Virus record (IMG/VR): IMGVR_UViG_3300009181_000097
Location: 1-53,636 of that record
DNA from: a virus
Direction: 5' to 3' (one strand)
DNA length: 53,636 bases
A model generated the notes under the pieces. That model saw only the letters and a list, made by a program, of their open reading frames with translations. It did no database searches and was not told the origin of the DNA. The translations under genes were made by a program, and so were the position numbers. Shown piece by piece: positions 14,252-22,223 of the stretch. Position 1 is the stretch's first letter. Every line of letters starts with the position of its first letter.

Positions 14252-15601
14252 ATGAACTCAAGAGCTCTTAAAATACTTGTCAGAGAAGAAATCAGCAGGC
14301 TCATCGAGAAGGGTCCCGGTTCCGTTCGTCCCCCACAGGTAACGGACAAGATCCTACCCGGTCATGACACGGAAAGCAAGATTTACGGTGGGGCGACGCT
14401 CGACCTGGACGTTGAGGGCAATCCCAACAATCCGAAGAAGCTTGGAACCCGTGACGTTTACAATAATACTCCCGCTTACAAGAAAGCGAAGACTCTCTCG
14501 GAAGGGTTAAACTACCACCTGAAGAACAGGATTCCGCTTAGCGAGAACGTTTACCGTCCAGGAACGAAGGAGTTCTTTCGACTTGTCAATGAAGCTCGTC
14601 ATCTCTGGCTAGAGGGAAGGTACGCTGCGACCGAGGAAGAGTACGAGATTTTCGAGAGCGATCTGGGAAGGTGGGCGATGCACGAGGGTCGGATGGTCCC
14701 ACTCGACTTCCCGATGTGGGATGAGGGCTTGAGAGAATCGTTCGCCGATCACTACGGAGACCAGCATGGAAGATGGATCGAGCTCTCCCACGATGATCTC
14801 ATCGAGAATCCGGAGATTTACGACGAGATCTTCAGCATCATCGATCAATCATACGCTTACATCGGCGGTCACGCGAACTACAAGTCTGTCGCAGCCGTGA
14901 AAGCATCAGACACATCGATTTTCGCTCTTATCGATCTTGATGATGACCGCGAGGTCGACGCTGCCAGCATGAGAAAGAGGACCAATTTCGGTCTGAAGAA
15001 TGTCGCATCCGCGACGGATGGCACCGGGCTCGCTAAGTCAGCATTGAAAGCTCGGGTTGGTGAAGAGCTCACCACTCCAGGATACTACGCCGAGGTGAGT
15101 GACGCGATGGCAAAAGTTGCCCTGGGCCGTGGAGCGAAGACCGTCTCTGACGAGAAGGTCGTCAGACAAGTGCTGGACGGAAAGGAAATAGAGTGGTTCG
15201 GTGAGCATCCTGACGGCAAGTTCCCGGGAACCTACGGGTGGTACAGAAGGAACATCGGTGGGGAAGATCACGTAAAAATAATGGTTGGTCTTCCCAACGT
15301 CGGCGGCATGAATGAGGCAAAGTACAAGGGACGGACGGTGAAGCTTGGAAAGGCTGGTGCCTCGAAGTCAGGCGGCCGTGCTCACGTGTTCGTTCGTGAC
15401 CCGAAGTCCGGAAACATCAGGAAGGTGTCGTTCGGATCGAGCATGCCCGATGCGATGGGATCCGGGCCGAAGGCGAAGGCTCGTCGAAAGAGCTTCGGCG
15501 AGCGTCACGGCTGCTCCGACAAGAAGGACAAGACGAAAGCTGGCTACTGGGCGTGTCGAGCGACGAAACTTTTCGGAAGGAACGTTCCCGGCTGGTGGTA
15601 G
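14252..15601 (+). CDS. Virion-associated multi-domain protein, possible GNAT-like middle
   Basis: 449 residues. N-terminal targeting-like helix ALKILVREEISRLIEKG, then GPGSVRPPQ shared with the preceding extension. The middle (~120-340) includes DEIFSIIDQSYAYIGGHANYKS and DGKFPGTYGWYRRNIGGEDHVKIMVG, a layout that could be a GNAT-like acetyltransferase (not proven). The C-terminal ~90 residues (KYKGRTVKLGK ... RKSFGERHGCSD ... KAGYWACRATKLFG) form a Cys/Trp motif domain I recall in many marine phage structural proteins. Coupled to a cupin-like gene. Likely head or internal protein. Confidence 0.75.
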   Translation: MNSRALKILVREEISRLIEKGPGSVRPPQVTDKILPGHDTESKIYGGATLDLDVEGNPNNPKKLGTRDVYNNTPAYKKAKTLSEGLNYHLKNRIPLSENVYRPGTKEFFRLVNEARHLWLEGRYAATEEEYEIFESDLGRWAMHEGRMVPLDFPMWDEGLRESFADHYGDQHGRWIELSHDDLIENPEIYDEIFSIIDQSYAYIGGHANYKSVAAVKASDTSIFALIDLDDDREVDAASMRKRTNFGLKNVASATDGTGLAKSALKARVGEELTTPGYYAEVSDAMAKVALGRGAKTVSDEKVVRQVLDGKEIEWFGEHPDGKFPGTYGWYRRNIGGEDHVKIMVGLPNVGGMNEAKYKGRTVKLGKAGASKSGGRAHVFVRDPKSGNIRKVSFGSSMPDAMGSGPKAKARRKSFGERHGCSDKKDKTKAGYWACRATKLFGRNVPGWW

Positions 15602-15602
15602 A

Positions 15603-15869
15603 ATGCAACCATACACGCAGTCAAAGATTTCAGAGGATCTAATTCTCAGAGAGTTTTCGAAGAGCATCTCAAGTGAGGAGCTTGAATGGCACATGGACCG
15701 TCGAGATCGACGAATCAAGGTCATCGAGGGTTCTGGCTGGAAACTACAGCTCGAGAGCGGTCTTCCATTCGAGATGAAGGTCGGAGAAGAGTATTCGATT
15801 CCAAAAGAAAGCTGGCACAGAGTGTTAAAAGGCACGGAGAATCTTAAGATTCTGATATCGGAATCTTGA
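15603..15869 (+). CDS. Small cupin-like protein
   Basis: 88 residues, ATG 15603 one base after the upstream stop. ELEWHMDRRDRRIKVIEGSGWKLQLESGLPFEMKVGEEYSIPKESWHRVLKG has the cupin layout: first-strand His/Asp, G-x(n)-G turn, and a IPKESWHRV second motif with His. A small double-stranded beta-helix; in other phages similar proteins accompany structural genes. Function unknown. Confidence 0.7.
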   Translation: MQPYTQSKISEDLILREFSKSISSEELEWHMDRRDRRIKVIEGSGWKLQLESGLPFEMKVGEEYSIPKESWHRVLKGTENLKILISES

Positions 15870-15870
15870 T

Positions 15871-15877
15871 ATATTTA
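15871..15877 (+). promoter_or_regulatory. Late-type promoter element ATATTTA
   Basis: ATATTTAGAG just after the previous stop, 15 nt before the ATG at 15893, with a GAGAGGA ribosome site between. Confidence 0.65.
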
Positions 15878-15892
15878 GAGAGCGAGAGGAAC

Positions 15893-16603
15893 ATGCGTAC
15901 GTACACGATTAAAACAAGAATCTCCGAGTCTCGTGAGCACAAAGCTCGACTCATGTGGCATCACCTCGGAAATAAAGTGGCGCTGATGGAAGCACGAGGA
16001 TACACCACACAGCAGTGTGACAGGTACGTCGGGCGTGTTCTTCTGCAGCTCGAAAGCGGTCGTATTGATGAGGGGTTGATGGATGCTCTCGGTGGGTTCC
16101 TGACGACAATCGGAGACTCGAGCCTTTCCCAGGGTCTCAAGGGTATGCTCGGCGAGAAGCTCGTCGGGATGATGGGACTCCAGCCTGGATCGTTTCTCGG
16201 TCGGGTCATAGCAAACTTTGTCGAGAACATCACTGCCACTGAGCTCATCGGACTCTTCGGTGGCGGAGACAAGTGCAAGACGGTCGCCTCCCGTCTCGCA
16301 GGCGCAATCCAGGAATCACTTTTCGAGGAATTCATCACGTCTCCGAACGGGCTCGAACCCTCGACCCTCCTCGGGAAGACGATCGTAGAAGCCCTAAAGT
16401 CACAATTTATCGAGGGCGGCCCGATCGTGAAGGCGATAACCGACACTGTCTGCAAGATCAACCTTAGCAGCCTTCTTCCGGGAATAGGATCCGCGAAGTC
16501 AGCTGGTGACATCGGAACCACCCTTACGAATCTAGTCCAGGGCGCCGGAAAGGCTGTCGAGGATTTCGGCACCAGCATGGGCGCCGCTGCAAAACCTACC
16601 TAA
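15893..16603 (+). CDS. Hydrophobic helical virion-type protein
   Basis: 236 residues. ATG 15893 chosen because the upstream in-frame start (15866) overlies the late promoter. Residues ~35-65 (EARGYTTQQCDRYVGRVLLQLESGRIDEGLMDALGG) are helical, followed by Gly/Leu-rich amphipathic helices that might insert in membranes but contain no clear transmembrane span. Similar overall style to 22753 and 28075 proteins. Structural or penetration role is inferred. Confidence 0.7.
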   Translation: MRTYTIKTRISESREHKARLMWHHLGNKVALMEARGYTTQQCDRYVGRVLLQLESGRIDEGLMDALGGFLTTIGDSSLSQGLKGMLGEKLVGMMGLQPGSFLGRVIANFVENITATELIGLFGGGDKCKTVASRLAGAIQESLFEEFITSPNGLEPSTLLGKTIVEALKSQFIEGGPIVKAITDTVCKINLSSLLPGIGSAKSAGDIGTTLTNLVQGAGKAVEDFGTSMGAAAKPT

Positions 16604-16607
16604 TTTA
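16601..16607 (+). promoter_or_regulatory. Late-type element, variant TAATTTA
   Basis: TAATTTAGAG, one base from ATATTTAGAG, 16 nt before ATG 16624 with GGAG between. Confidence 0.5.
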
Positions 16608-16623
16608 GAGAACGGAGAAAATT

Positions 16624-16998
16624 ATGAGTTTGTCTGAGTCAAAGATCCGCAGAATCATCAGCGAAGAAGCAAAGAGGGTCCTTCGTGAGGGAGCATTTCC
16701 TGAGGAGGTTGAGGCCGTCTACGGAAAGCCTCCTCCCGAGATGGAGGACGAGTTCTCGAGCTTCCATTCTTCGAACACGATGGACCCCGTGGGACTCGTC
16801 GAGAAGTACATGACGAACATCGAGGACCTTTTTGTCGGTGGCTACGATCACGAGGACTCGATGTCAGAGGCTGAGGGCCTGATCGATGATCTCTGCGAGG
16901 AGTTGAAGGACTCGATGCACATGTGGCTTCGTTCATACCTCATGGAAAATGAGGCGGACCGCGGTGAGCACGAGCGTGATATGGCTGAGGACCGCTAG
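16624..16998 (+). CDS. Acidic protein with N-terminal targeting-like helix
   Basis: 124 residues. N-terminus SESKIRRIISEEAKRVLREG is the clearest example of the basic amphipathic helix shared by many virion-type proteins here. The rest is strongly acidic with helices (EAEGLIDDLCEELKDSMHMWLRSYLM). Such N-terminal helices could direct packaging into the head and be removed by a prohead protease, as T4 capsid-targeting sequences are (inference). Confidence 0.75.
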   Translation: MSLSESKIRRIISEEAKRVLREGAFPEEVEAVYGKPPPEMEDEFSSFHSSNTMDPVGLVEKYMTNIEDLFVGGYDHEDSMSEAEGLIDDLCEELKDSMHMWLRSYLMENEADRGEHERDMAEDR

Positions 16999-17012
16999 TC
17001 GATCCTGAACCC

Positions 17013-17041
17013 GTGCAATAGCCTCCGTCCTGTGGTACTAT
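17013..17041 (+). promoter_or_regulatory. GTGCAA-N17-TACTAT promoter
   Basis: GTGCAA 17013-17018, 17-nt spacer ending TGG, TACTAT 17036-17041. Short leader with TGGAGG before the UV endonuclease ATG. Confidence 0.75.
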
Positions 17042-17058
17042 AGGATTGGAGGTTATCA

Positions 17059-18075
17059 ATGGCAACTCGTTTCGGCTACGCCTGTCTCAACATGACCCTT
17101 GGTCCCAAACGCGGTGGCTTCCGCTCGATGATCAAGCGCACTTTCGCCGAGAAGGGCGTGCAGCATGCATCCCGCCTCACCCTGGAGAATGTGGAGACAC
17201 TCTGCGGTATCATCCAATGGAACAACACCAACGGGATTCAAGTGTATCGGATGACCTCCGACCTGGCCCCGTGGGCCTCGGAATACGAGTTCGAGCAGCT
17301 ACCCGATTGGCCCGCCATCCGGGCTGGCCTCGAGCAGGCTGGCAAGCTCGCCGCGGCAGGTGGTCAACGTCTCTCGTTCCACCCCGGTCAGTTCAACTGC
17401 CTGACCTCTCCCCGTGAGCACGTCGTCGCCAACTGCATCCGCGACCTCCGTATCCACGGCGAGATCATGGACGCCATCGGCCTACCCAACACCCCTGAGG
17501 CGAAGATCAACATCCACCTCGGCGGCGCCTTCGGCCAGAAGGACGAGTCGATGGATCGCTGGTGCCGCAACTTCGAGCGTGTACCCGAGAACGTCAAGCG
17601 GCGGCTCACCGTCGAGAATGATGACAAGGCGAACTGCTACAGCGTCGTCGATCTTCACAAGGTTCACGAGCGTACCGGCGTCCCAATCGTCTTCGATTAC
17701 CATCACCACAAGTTCTGCGATGGCGGCCTCTCCGAACGCGATGCCCTCCATCTGGCAGCCAGCACCTGGCCGATTGGTATCCGCCCCTGCACTCACTACT
17801 CCGAGTCAGCCAAGGACCGTGAAGGTCGCGACGTCTCCGCCACCGCCCACTCCAACTTCGTCGACGGCCCCGTCGATCCTCACGGTCTCGAGATCGACTG
17901 CGTCGTCGAGGCAAAGGCGAAGGAGCTCGCGGTCATCCAGCTCGTCACTGGCCGGAACATGTCAGCTTTCTACGATGAGCAGCGTGGGACGACCGACGAG
18001 AAGCTCAACGAGATCGCCCGGAAGGACAAGGAGAAGAAGGCTGCTGCCCGGGCTGAGAAGCGCAAGGTCGCCTGA
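17059..18075 (+). CDS. uvsE: UV-damage endonuclease (UvsE/UVDE family)
   Basis: 338 residues, ATG 17059 after TGGAGG. TIM-barrel metal-binding motifs of UVDE are present: RFGYACLNM start, RMTSDLAPWA, LSFHPGQFN with metal His, INIHLGG, LTVENDD with metal Glu, VFDYHHHKFC, and CTHYSES. It nicks DNA 5' of UV photoproducts and some other lesions, starting alternative excision repair. Phage copies likely protect the phage genome from sunlight. Preceded by its own GTGCAA-class promoter; ends one base before the converging 18077 gene. Confidence 0.95.
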   Translation: MATRFGYACLNMTLGPKRGGFRSMIKRTFAEKGVQHASRLTLENVETLCGIIQWNNTNGIQVYRMTSDLAPWASEYEFEQLPDWPAIRAGLEQAGKLAAAGGQRLSFHPGQFNCLTSPREHVVANCIRDLRIHGEIMDAIGLPNTPEAKINIHLGGAFGQKDESMDRWCRNFERVPENVKRRLTVENDDKANCYSVVDLHKVHERTGVPIVFDYHHHKFCDGGLSERDALHLAASTWPIGIRPCTHYSESAKDREGRDVSATAHSNFVDGPVDPHGLEIDCVVEAKAKELAVIQLVTGRNMSAFYDEQRGTTDEKLNEIARKDKEKKAAARAEKRKVA

Positions 18076-18076
18076 C

Positions 18077-18640
18077 TCAGCCCCGCTTCTTCTTCCTGTG
18101 CTGCTGAATCCTCTTCCACTGTGCGGCGTCGACCTTCCTCGCTGGGCCACCGGCGAGGACCGAGTTCACGCGGGCCATCGCCCACTGGTGCTGACCAGCT
18201 CCGGGACGATGTCCGGTTCTCCAGGCTGCAAGGCCCTTGTTGTAGATCGCTCGGAGCGCTCCGAGAGGAGCATTGGCTGACTTCGCCTTGTTCTTGAGGG
18301 CCTGGCTGGCATTCGACTTTGCCTCATCGAGCTCTTCAAGCTCTTCAAGCTCGTCGGTCTCAAGAAGCTCGATGGCTTCCCTGATTATCTCACGAATAGC
18401 AGATTCATCCAGTTCCATCGATTCTCCTTCGTCCTTCTTGGGAAAACGCTTGTTTGCAATCTTGGTCCACTTCGACGTCTTCGTCGGCTTCTCATCGCCC
18501 GGAGCGGGCTCATAAGCGTCCGGGTCACCCCAGTGCATCTTGCTCTGTCTCTTGAAGTGCTTCTCACGGGCGGAGCGCGTCTTACCACCGAGCCCGCGGT
18601 AATACCCAGGATTGTTCTTCTGCTGCGATCTTTCGTCCAT
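18077..18640 (-). CDS. Virion-type protein with DUF5824-like C-terminus
   Basis: 187 residues on the minus strand; start 18640 (MDERS) lies 14 nt downstream of a minus-strand late element with GAGG between. N-terminal segment GYYRGLGGKTRSAREKHF...DDPDAY-like and PTKTSKWTKIANKRF is a basic module I recall from phage virion proteins. A targeting-like helix ESAIREIIREAIELLE and Glu-rich repeat sit mid-protein. The C-terminal LGALRAIYNKGLAAWRTGHRPG and WAMARVNSVLAGG match DUF5824. Function unknown, late-expressed. Confidence 0.75.
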   Translation of the reverse strand: MDERSQQKNNPGYYRGLGGKTRSAREKHFKRQSKMHWGDPDAYEPAPGDEKPTKTSKWTKIANKRFPKKDEGESMELDESAIREIIREAIELLETDELEELEELDEAKSNASQALKNKAKSANAPLGALRAIYNKGLAAWRTGHRPGAGQHQWAMARVNSVLAGGPARKVDAAQWKRIQQHRKKKRG

Positions 18641-18654
18641 GATAAGCCTCATCG

Positions 18655-18661
18655 TAAATAT
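18655..18661 (-). promoter_or_regulatory. Late-type promoter element ATATTTA (minus strand)
   Basis: ATATTTACG read on the minus strand, 14 nt before the start at 18640. Its presence on the opposite strand in front of an opposite-strand virion gene supports the motif being a true promoter. Confidence 0.65.
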
Positions 18662-18712
18662 CAATGAAAAGTCGAATTAAAGCTCTTACAATCTAATAGA
18701 TCATGGAAAAAA

Positions 18713-19255
18713 ATGAGCAGACACGCTAGCCTACCATATCATTTTTACGTGAATGTCAGGAATGACTTCCTGGGGAGCGGAATGCCCGCAGGTCACACGC
18801 CCGCTATCTGGCACGGCATCCACTGCAGACCTGGTCAGATACCTTCCGCTCACGTACTTCTTGAAAGTGGTGCGCACTGGAGCGGTCTACCACTCCATGC
18901 AATTTCGACGTCGAGCTTCGAGCATGACGAGCACGCCCTGGTCCCGTGGGGTGGAATGGGTGAGAACCTTGACGTCTGGCACGCTCGATACCTAGAGGGC
19001 CTTGTTGTCTCCACACTAAAACCGATCAAGGAGAAGGGTCGTCACACTGGGATCGTGATCGATTGGAGCGATGGATTCTCCCGATACCCACAGGAGCACA
19101 AGCCCCTGAGCTTGGTGAATCTTGAGTCAGGTCAGTTCGCGCTTCTGCCCAACAACTACTTCACACTCCACGATTCTCACTTCGTGGAGGAAGCTGCGAA
19201 GGAAAATCTCAAACATTACAAACGCGGTGACGTTGTCTACTGGGAGGATTCCTGA
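18713..19255 (+). CDS. Conserved-type phage protein, His/Trp-rich
   Basis: 180 residues. Contains GIHCRPGQIPSAHVLLESGAHWSGLPLHA early, then TGIVIDWSDGFSRYPQEHKPL, NLESGQFALLPNNYF and HYKRGDVVYWEDS. Clustered His and Trp suggest a beta-rich binding fold; similar sequences occur in T4-like phages as uncharacterised proteins (recall). Start follows an A-run without a clear ribosome site, and an out-of-frame ATG lies 10 bases upstream. Confidence 0.7.
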   Translation: MSRHASLPYHFYVNVRNDFLGSGMPAGHTPAIWHGIHCRPGQIPSAHVLLESGAHWSGLPLHAISTSSFEHDEHALVPWGGMGENLDVWHARYLEGLVVSTLKPIKEKGRHTGIVIDWSDGFSRYPQEHKPLSLVNLESGQFALLPNNYFTLHDSHFVEEAAKENLKHYKRGDVVYWEDS

Positions 19256-19259
19256 CGTC

Positions 19260-19266
19260 CTATTTA
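19260..19266 (+). promoter_or_regulatory. Late-type element CTATTTA
   Basis: CTATTTAGC right after the previous stop, 16 nt before ATG 19283, with GGGAGG between. Confidence 0.6.
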
Positions 19267-19282
19267 GCTTTGGGAGGCCAGC

Positions 19283-19528
19283 ATGACACTGAGCTTATCA
19301 TCAAAGCAACAACAGAAGGGACCGTTCGAGAAGGCAAGGGCAAACGTCGAGACGTTAGCCAACAACCTCTATTACACGTTAACCCTCAACAATTACATTC
19401 TGAAGCTGCAGTCCGTGCCCCTCCCAACTTCTATCACGATCGACGAATTAATGGAAAATGATTTTATCGTTGGTAATCTGGTGGCAGCGGATGCTATAAT
19501 ACAAACAACGCAGAGGATATCTGCTTAA
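19283..19528 (+). CDS. Small helical protein
   Basis: 81 residues, Gln/Asn/Ser-rich helices with no recognised domain. Strong GGGAGG and a late-type element upstream suggest late expression. A TATAAT for the next gene is embedded in its 3' end. Confidence 0.7.
   Translation: MTLSLSSKQQQKGPFEKARANVETLANNLYYTLTLNNYILKLQSVPLPTSITIDELMENDFIVGNLVAADAIIQTTQRISA
19492..19500 (+). promoter_or_regulatory. Extended -10 promoter TGC-TATAAT
   Basis: TGCTATAAT inside the end of 19283-19528, with no good -35 (GGTAAT at the right distance). A leader of about 38 nt with CAGGAG leads to ATG 19544. Confidence 0.5.
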
Positions 19529-19543
19529 CAACCAGGAGCAACA

Positions 19544-19747
19544 ATGATCAAGCCAGGTGATAGAGTCAATCACGTCTACAATATGCGTCTTTTGGGGACT
19601 GTAGTCCAGCTCCTCGAGCAGGCTGGAACGGAGCATTTCGAGGGTGGAACCTCAGCGAAGAAGTTTTTTGCTGTCGTGAGGCTGGACAAGCCCATCGACG
19701 GTCAGGAGACGTTCACGGCTGCCACTAACGATCTCATGCGGGAGTAA
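19544..19747 (+). CDS. PGD-family small protein
   Basis: 67 residues: MIKPGDRVNHVYNMRLLGTVVQLLEQ opens the family barrel, the middle has FFAVVRLDKP, and the end is TNDLMRE. The His/Asn pair after PGD is unusual for the family. Separate promoter and the metallopeptidase-like gene directly downstream. Function unknown. Confidence 0.75.
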   Translation: MIKPGDRVNHVYNMRLLGTVVQLLEQAGTEHFEGGTSAKKFFAVVRLDKPIDGQETFTAATNDLMRE

Positions 19748-19748
19748 C

Positions 19749-20213
19749 ATGCGCCCACTCATCTTCAGGGACCCTCAGTACAGTGAGGGTCCCCTCCCGA
19801 CTGCGCTCAAAAAGCTTGAGAAGTGGCTTGACGAGCGTCGCTGGAGTCTCAACTGGAGCTACTCCCAGGACGATCACGTCGATTTTACCGATCGTCAGAT
19901 CGTGATCAACTCCAATCGGACGCCCCAGAGCCAGATCTTCGGTATCATCCATGAGATCGGTCACATCATGCTCTACGAGTCGCCCGATTACATCGTTCGT
20001 TTCGCGAACTCGGATGAGTTCAAGAACCGACGCGAGAAGAGCCGGGAGAAGCTCTGCGTCCGGGCCGAGACCCTCGGCGAGGAATGGGAGGCTTGGGCAC
20101 TTGGAGAGACGCTCTCCCGCCGGATGGGGCTCGAGATCGATTATCAGGCCTACTACAAGGCACGAAATCGTGATCTAAAATCGTACGCAGAGTGGCTTGT
20201 GGGGCACGCATGA
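19749..20213 (+). CDS. HExxH metallopeptidase-like protein
   Basis: 154 residues. FGIIHEIGHIMLYES (~68-82) is a zincin HExxH helix, and a downstream EEWEAWALGETLSRRMG helix supplies a candidate third ligand Glu. The size and layout resemble ImmA/IrrE-type zinc peptidases, which often cleave repressors, though no repressor-binding domain is seen. Coupled by ATGA to a 33-residue gene. Enzyme class likely; substrate unknown. Confidence 0.75.
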   Translation: MRPLIFRDPQYSEGPLPTALKKLEKWLDERRWSLNWSYSQDDHVDFTDRQIVINSNRTPQSQIFGIIHEIGHIMLYESPDYIVRFANSDEFKNRREKSREKLCVRAETLGEEWEAWALGETLSRRMGLEIDYQAYYKARNRDLKSYAEWLVGHA

Positions 20214-20311
20214 CGACAAACGAGAAGATGGCATACGAGAGGGCGCTCTGGGCTCAATTCCTCGTCGCCGGGGGCGACCCGCTTGTCGCGACGAAGGAGT
20301 GGTTCGAATGA
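20210..20311 (+). CDS. 33-residue microprotein
   Basis: MTTNEKMAYERALWAQFLVAG... fits exactly between its neighbours, with ATGA overlaps at both ends. The sequence predicts one amphipathic helix then a short GGDPLVATKEWFE tail. Codon pattern and the fully overlapped junctions support real coding. Function unknown. Confidence 0.65.
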   Translation: MTTNEKMAYERALWAQFLVAGGDPLVATKEWFE

Positions 20312-20544
20312 GCAAGGTCGACCATCCGTCGCACTATCGTAAGGACACCGGTTTCGAGGCGATCGACGTTATCGAAGCGTGGGATCTCAATTTCAACCTG
20401 GGAAACACCGTGAAGTACATCAGTCGCAATGGTAAAAAGGACCCAGACGAGTACATCTTGGATCTTGAAAAGGCTCGATGGTATATTGATCGAGAGATCA
20501 AGACTCGTAAGCAGGCTCTTGACAAGTCGCTTGAGAAGGCCTAG
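20308..20544 (+). CDS. DUF3310 protein (phage nucleotide-kinase-associated family)
   Basis: 78 residues. DHPSHYRKDTGFEAIDVIEAWDLNFNLGNTVKYISRNGKKDP and DLEKARWYIDREI are the hallmark blocks of DUF3310, common in phages and sometimes fused to nucleotide kinases. ATG 20308 is chosen from the ATGA overlap; an upstream in-frame start at 20197 is rejected. Biochemical role unproven. Confidence 0.88.
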   Translation: MSKVDHPSHYRKDTGFEAIDVIEAWDLNFNLGNTVKYISRNGKKDPDEYILDLEKARWYIDREIKTRKQALDKSLEKA

Positions 20545-20547
20545 AAG

Positions 20548-20913
20548 ATGATAACCAACGATCGTTTCTACCATGTTCTGGGGGAGATTCCTTCCGAGCA
20601 TCGACTCAAGATTCGTCGGCTTCGAAATCCGAAGTGGGTGAAGCACGGTCCCCGAGATTATATGTTCCTGGAGATCCCGCAGAACCCGCTTCGGATAGTC
20701 GAGTACGCTGCGGAGGCGGCGAAGGATGCTCTCCTCTGGGAGGACGTCGAGTGGGGCATCGACTCCGAGGGATGCTGGATCAAGCAGCGGTTTAAGTCAT
20801 CCAGCGACAGGAACTACTTCGAGATTATTGAACGTGATCACCCGCGACATGAGGCGGAAGTTTTTGCCTCGTTGAGGTTGCTCGCGTCAGTATTACACGA
20901 TCGAAATACTTAA
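20548..20913 (+). CDS. Hypothetical protein, Trp/Arg-rich
   Basis: 121 residues with AGAAGATG at the start. N-terminal LRNPKWVKHGPRDYMFLEIPQ, middle helices, then KQRFKSSSDRNYFEIIERDHPRHEAEVFASLRLL. No catalytic motif recognised. Operon-like with DUF3310 and the HTH protein. Confidence 0.65.
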   Translation: MITNDRFYHVLGEIPSEHRLKIRRLRNPKWVKHGPRDYMFLEIPQNPLRIVEYAAEAAKDALLWEDVEWGIDSEGCWIKQRFKSSSDRNYFEIIERDHPRHEAEVFASLRLLASVLHDRNT

Positions 20914-20917
20914 GCGT

Positions 20918-21229
20918 ATGGACAAGATTCAGGAACTACTTCGTGAAATAGCTGACGTCGAGAACCTTCTTGAGAAGCGGAAGTCTCGTAAGAAACGCCG
21001 CGGTCGCTCGTTCAAGCCGCAGAACATCACTGATCTTCTCGCGACCCGAATCAAGGACCCGCTTGATTGGAGAAACAACGTCTATAACGCGATGGCGAAG
21101 TCGGGTGGACGAGTTCCTGATGCTGCGGAAAAGCTGGGGGTCTCAAGCCGAACTCTCTATCGCAACCTCGAGGAACCGGAGCTCGACGACGTCGAGCGCG
21201 CCCCGATGGGTCGTCCCGAAGAGAGCTGA
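20918..21229 (+). CDS. Fis-type HTH DNA-binding protein
   Basis: 103 residues. N-terminal leucine-rich coiled coil, then a Lys/Arg-rich patch (RKSRKKRRGRSF), and a C-terminal HTH GGRVPDAAEKLGVSSRTLYRNLEE (~63-86) typical of Fis/NtrC-type HTH_8. Probably a small phage transcription factor; target unknown. Gene ends three bases before the next GTG start. Confidence 0.75.
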   Translation: MDKIQELLREIADVENLLEKRKSRKKRRGRSFKPQNITDLLATRIKDPLDWRNNVYNAMAKSGGRVPDAAEKLGVSSRTLYRNLEEPELDDVERAPMGRPEES

Positions 21230-21231
21230 GA

Positions 21232-21924
21232 GTGGAGACCCGCGCCGCGATAGCATCGGTGCGACCGAAATCGCAGCTGAGCGACAAGATCTGGAGCGAC
21301 GATGAGCTCAGACCGGAGATCGCAAACGCGCTCGCGAAGATAGCGAAGAAATTCCTCGAGGAGATCGAGATAGATCTCGATGTTGAGGACATCGTCCTCA
21401 CTGGATCGTACGCGGGTCGGACGTGGGGTCCGGGCAGCGATCTCGACCTTCACATCATCGCAGATCTCAGCTCCTACGATGACCCGGAGGCGATCAAGCA
21501 GGCTTGCAAGCTTGCGAAGTTCAAGTGGGAGGAGGAGCACGACATCACGATCCGCGGTATTCCCGTCGAGGTCTACGTCGAGGACACCAACGATGACCCA
21601 CCGGAGGTGACAGGTCGCTGGAGCATCCCGGGAAATGAATGGCTTCTCGAGCCCCCGGACGACGGTCCGTCATACGACGAGTCGAAGGTGATAAGAAAGG
21701 TGTCCGACTTCCGAGAGGTCATCAGAAGGGCGGAGAGTTCACGGAAAGAGGGTCCGATGATGTCGGCCATGAAGCGGATCACGAAGATGAGGAAGGCGGG
21801 CCTCGAACGTGACGGTGAGCTCTCGAGCGAGAACCTCGCGTACAGGGTTCTCCGCCGCACGGGTGAGCTGCAGGACGCCTGGGACATGGTTCACGATATT
21901 GTGGACAGGAATCTGTCCATTTAG
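21232..21924 (+). CDS. Nucleotidyltransferase-fold protein
   Basis: 230 residues, GTG start. LTGSYAGRTWGPGSDLDLHII (~56-76) is the Pol-beta-superfamily signature: G58-S59, then D70-x-D72, with a third acidic strand at VEVYVED. The C-terminal half is helical and basic. Such proteins transfer NMPs to proteins, RNA or small molecules (MNT/antitoxin-like or poly(A)-like). No toxin partner such as HEPN is adjacent. Substrate unknown. Confidence 0.8.
   Translation: METRAAIASVRPKSQLSDKIWSDDELRPEIANALAKIAKKFLEEIEIDLDVEDIVLTGSYAGRTWGPGSDLDLHIIADLSSYDDPEAIKQACKLAKFKWEEEHDITIRGIPVEVYVEDTNDDPPEVTGRWSIPGNEWLLEPPDDGPSYDESKVIRKVSDFREVIRRAESSRKEGPMMSAMKRITKMRKAGLERDGELSSENLAYRVLRRTGELQDAWDMVHDIVDRNLSI
21902..21919 (+). 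terminator. Weak hairpin terminator at the end of the nucleotidyltransferase gene
   Basis: 7-bp stem TGGACAG (21902-21908) / CTGTCCA (21913-21919) with a GAAT loop, followed by TTTA, covering the last codons. The next promoter begins 5 nt later, a compact terminator-promoter junction. Confidence 0.55.
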
Positions 21925-21953
21925 GTGCAACAAGACCAGTTGTGTGGTATGAT
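21925..21953 (+). promoter_or_regulatory. GTGCAA-N17-TATGAT promoter, leaderless
   Basis: GTGCAA 21925-21930, 17-nt spacer ending TGG, TATGAT 21948-21953. ATG 21959 is 6 nt after the -10. Confidence 0.75.
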
Positions 21954-21958
21954 TAACC

Positions 21959-22204
21959 ATGGAAACACTGGTCATTGGTTCGCTGCTGAAGCCGAGGGAG
22001 GCTACGGTCTGTTGGAGGGAACGAGATGGAGCTTTTCCACGCGATCTACCGGTTCGTCGCGGGGATCTCCTGCTACTCTGCGACACTGAAACCCTGGAGG
22101 TTATCCCAGGGTTGCACACGGTGCGGGTCCTCCACCCGAAGTACGGCCACGTGACCTGCGTACTGGATGAGCTTGTTCTTGTAAACACCCAACACGTTAA
22201 CTAG
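21959..22204 (+). CDS. PGD-family small protein
   Basis: 81 residues. Extended N-terminus, then VRRGDLLLLCDTETLEV, HTVRVLHPKYGHVTCVLDELVLVN at the end, the family's final strand and acidic-Leu close. It starts at the predicted transcription start, so its mRNA is probably leaderless. Function unknown. Confidence 0.7.
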   Translation: METLVIGSLLKPREATVCWRERDGAFPRDLPVRRGDLLLLCDTETLEVIPGLHTVRVLHPKYGHVTCVLDELVLVNTQHVN

Positions 22205-22223
22205 AATTAACAGTGGAGATCAA

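Noticed and set aside
17414-18280. 288-codon open frame in another plus frame
   Set aside because: Ser/Arg/Thr-rich shadow of the UV endonuclease.
20197-20307. Upstream start for the DUF3310 gene
   Set aside because: It would read through the 33-residue gene that fits exactly with ATGA overlaps; the family normally begins just before DHPSHY.
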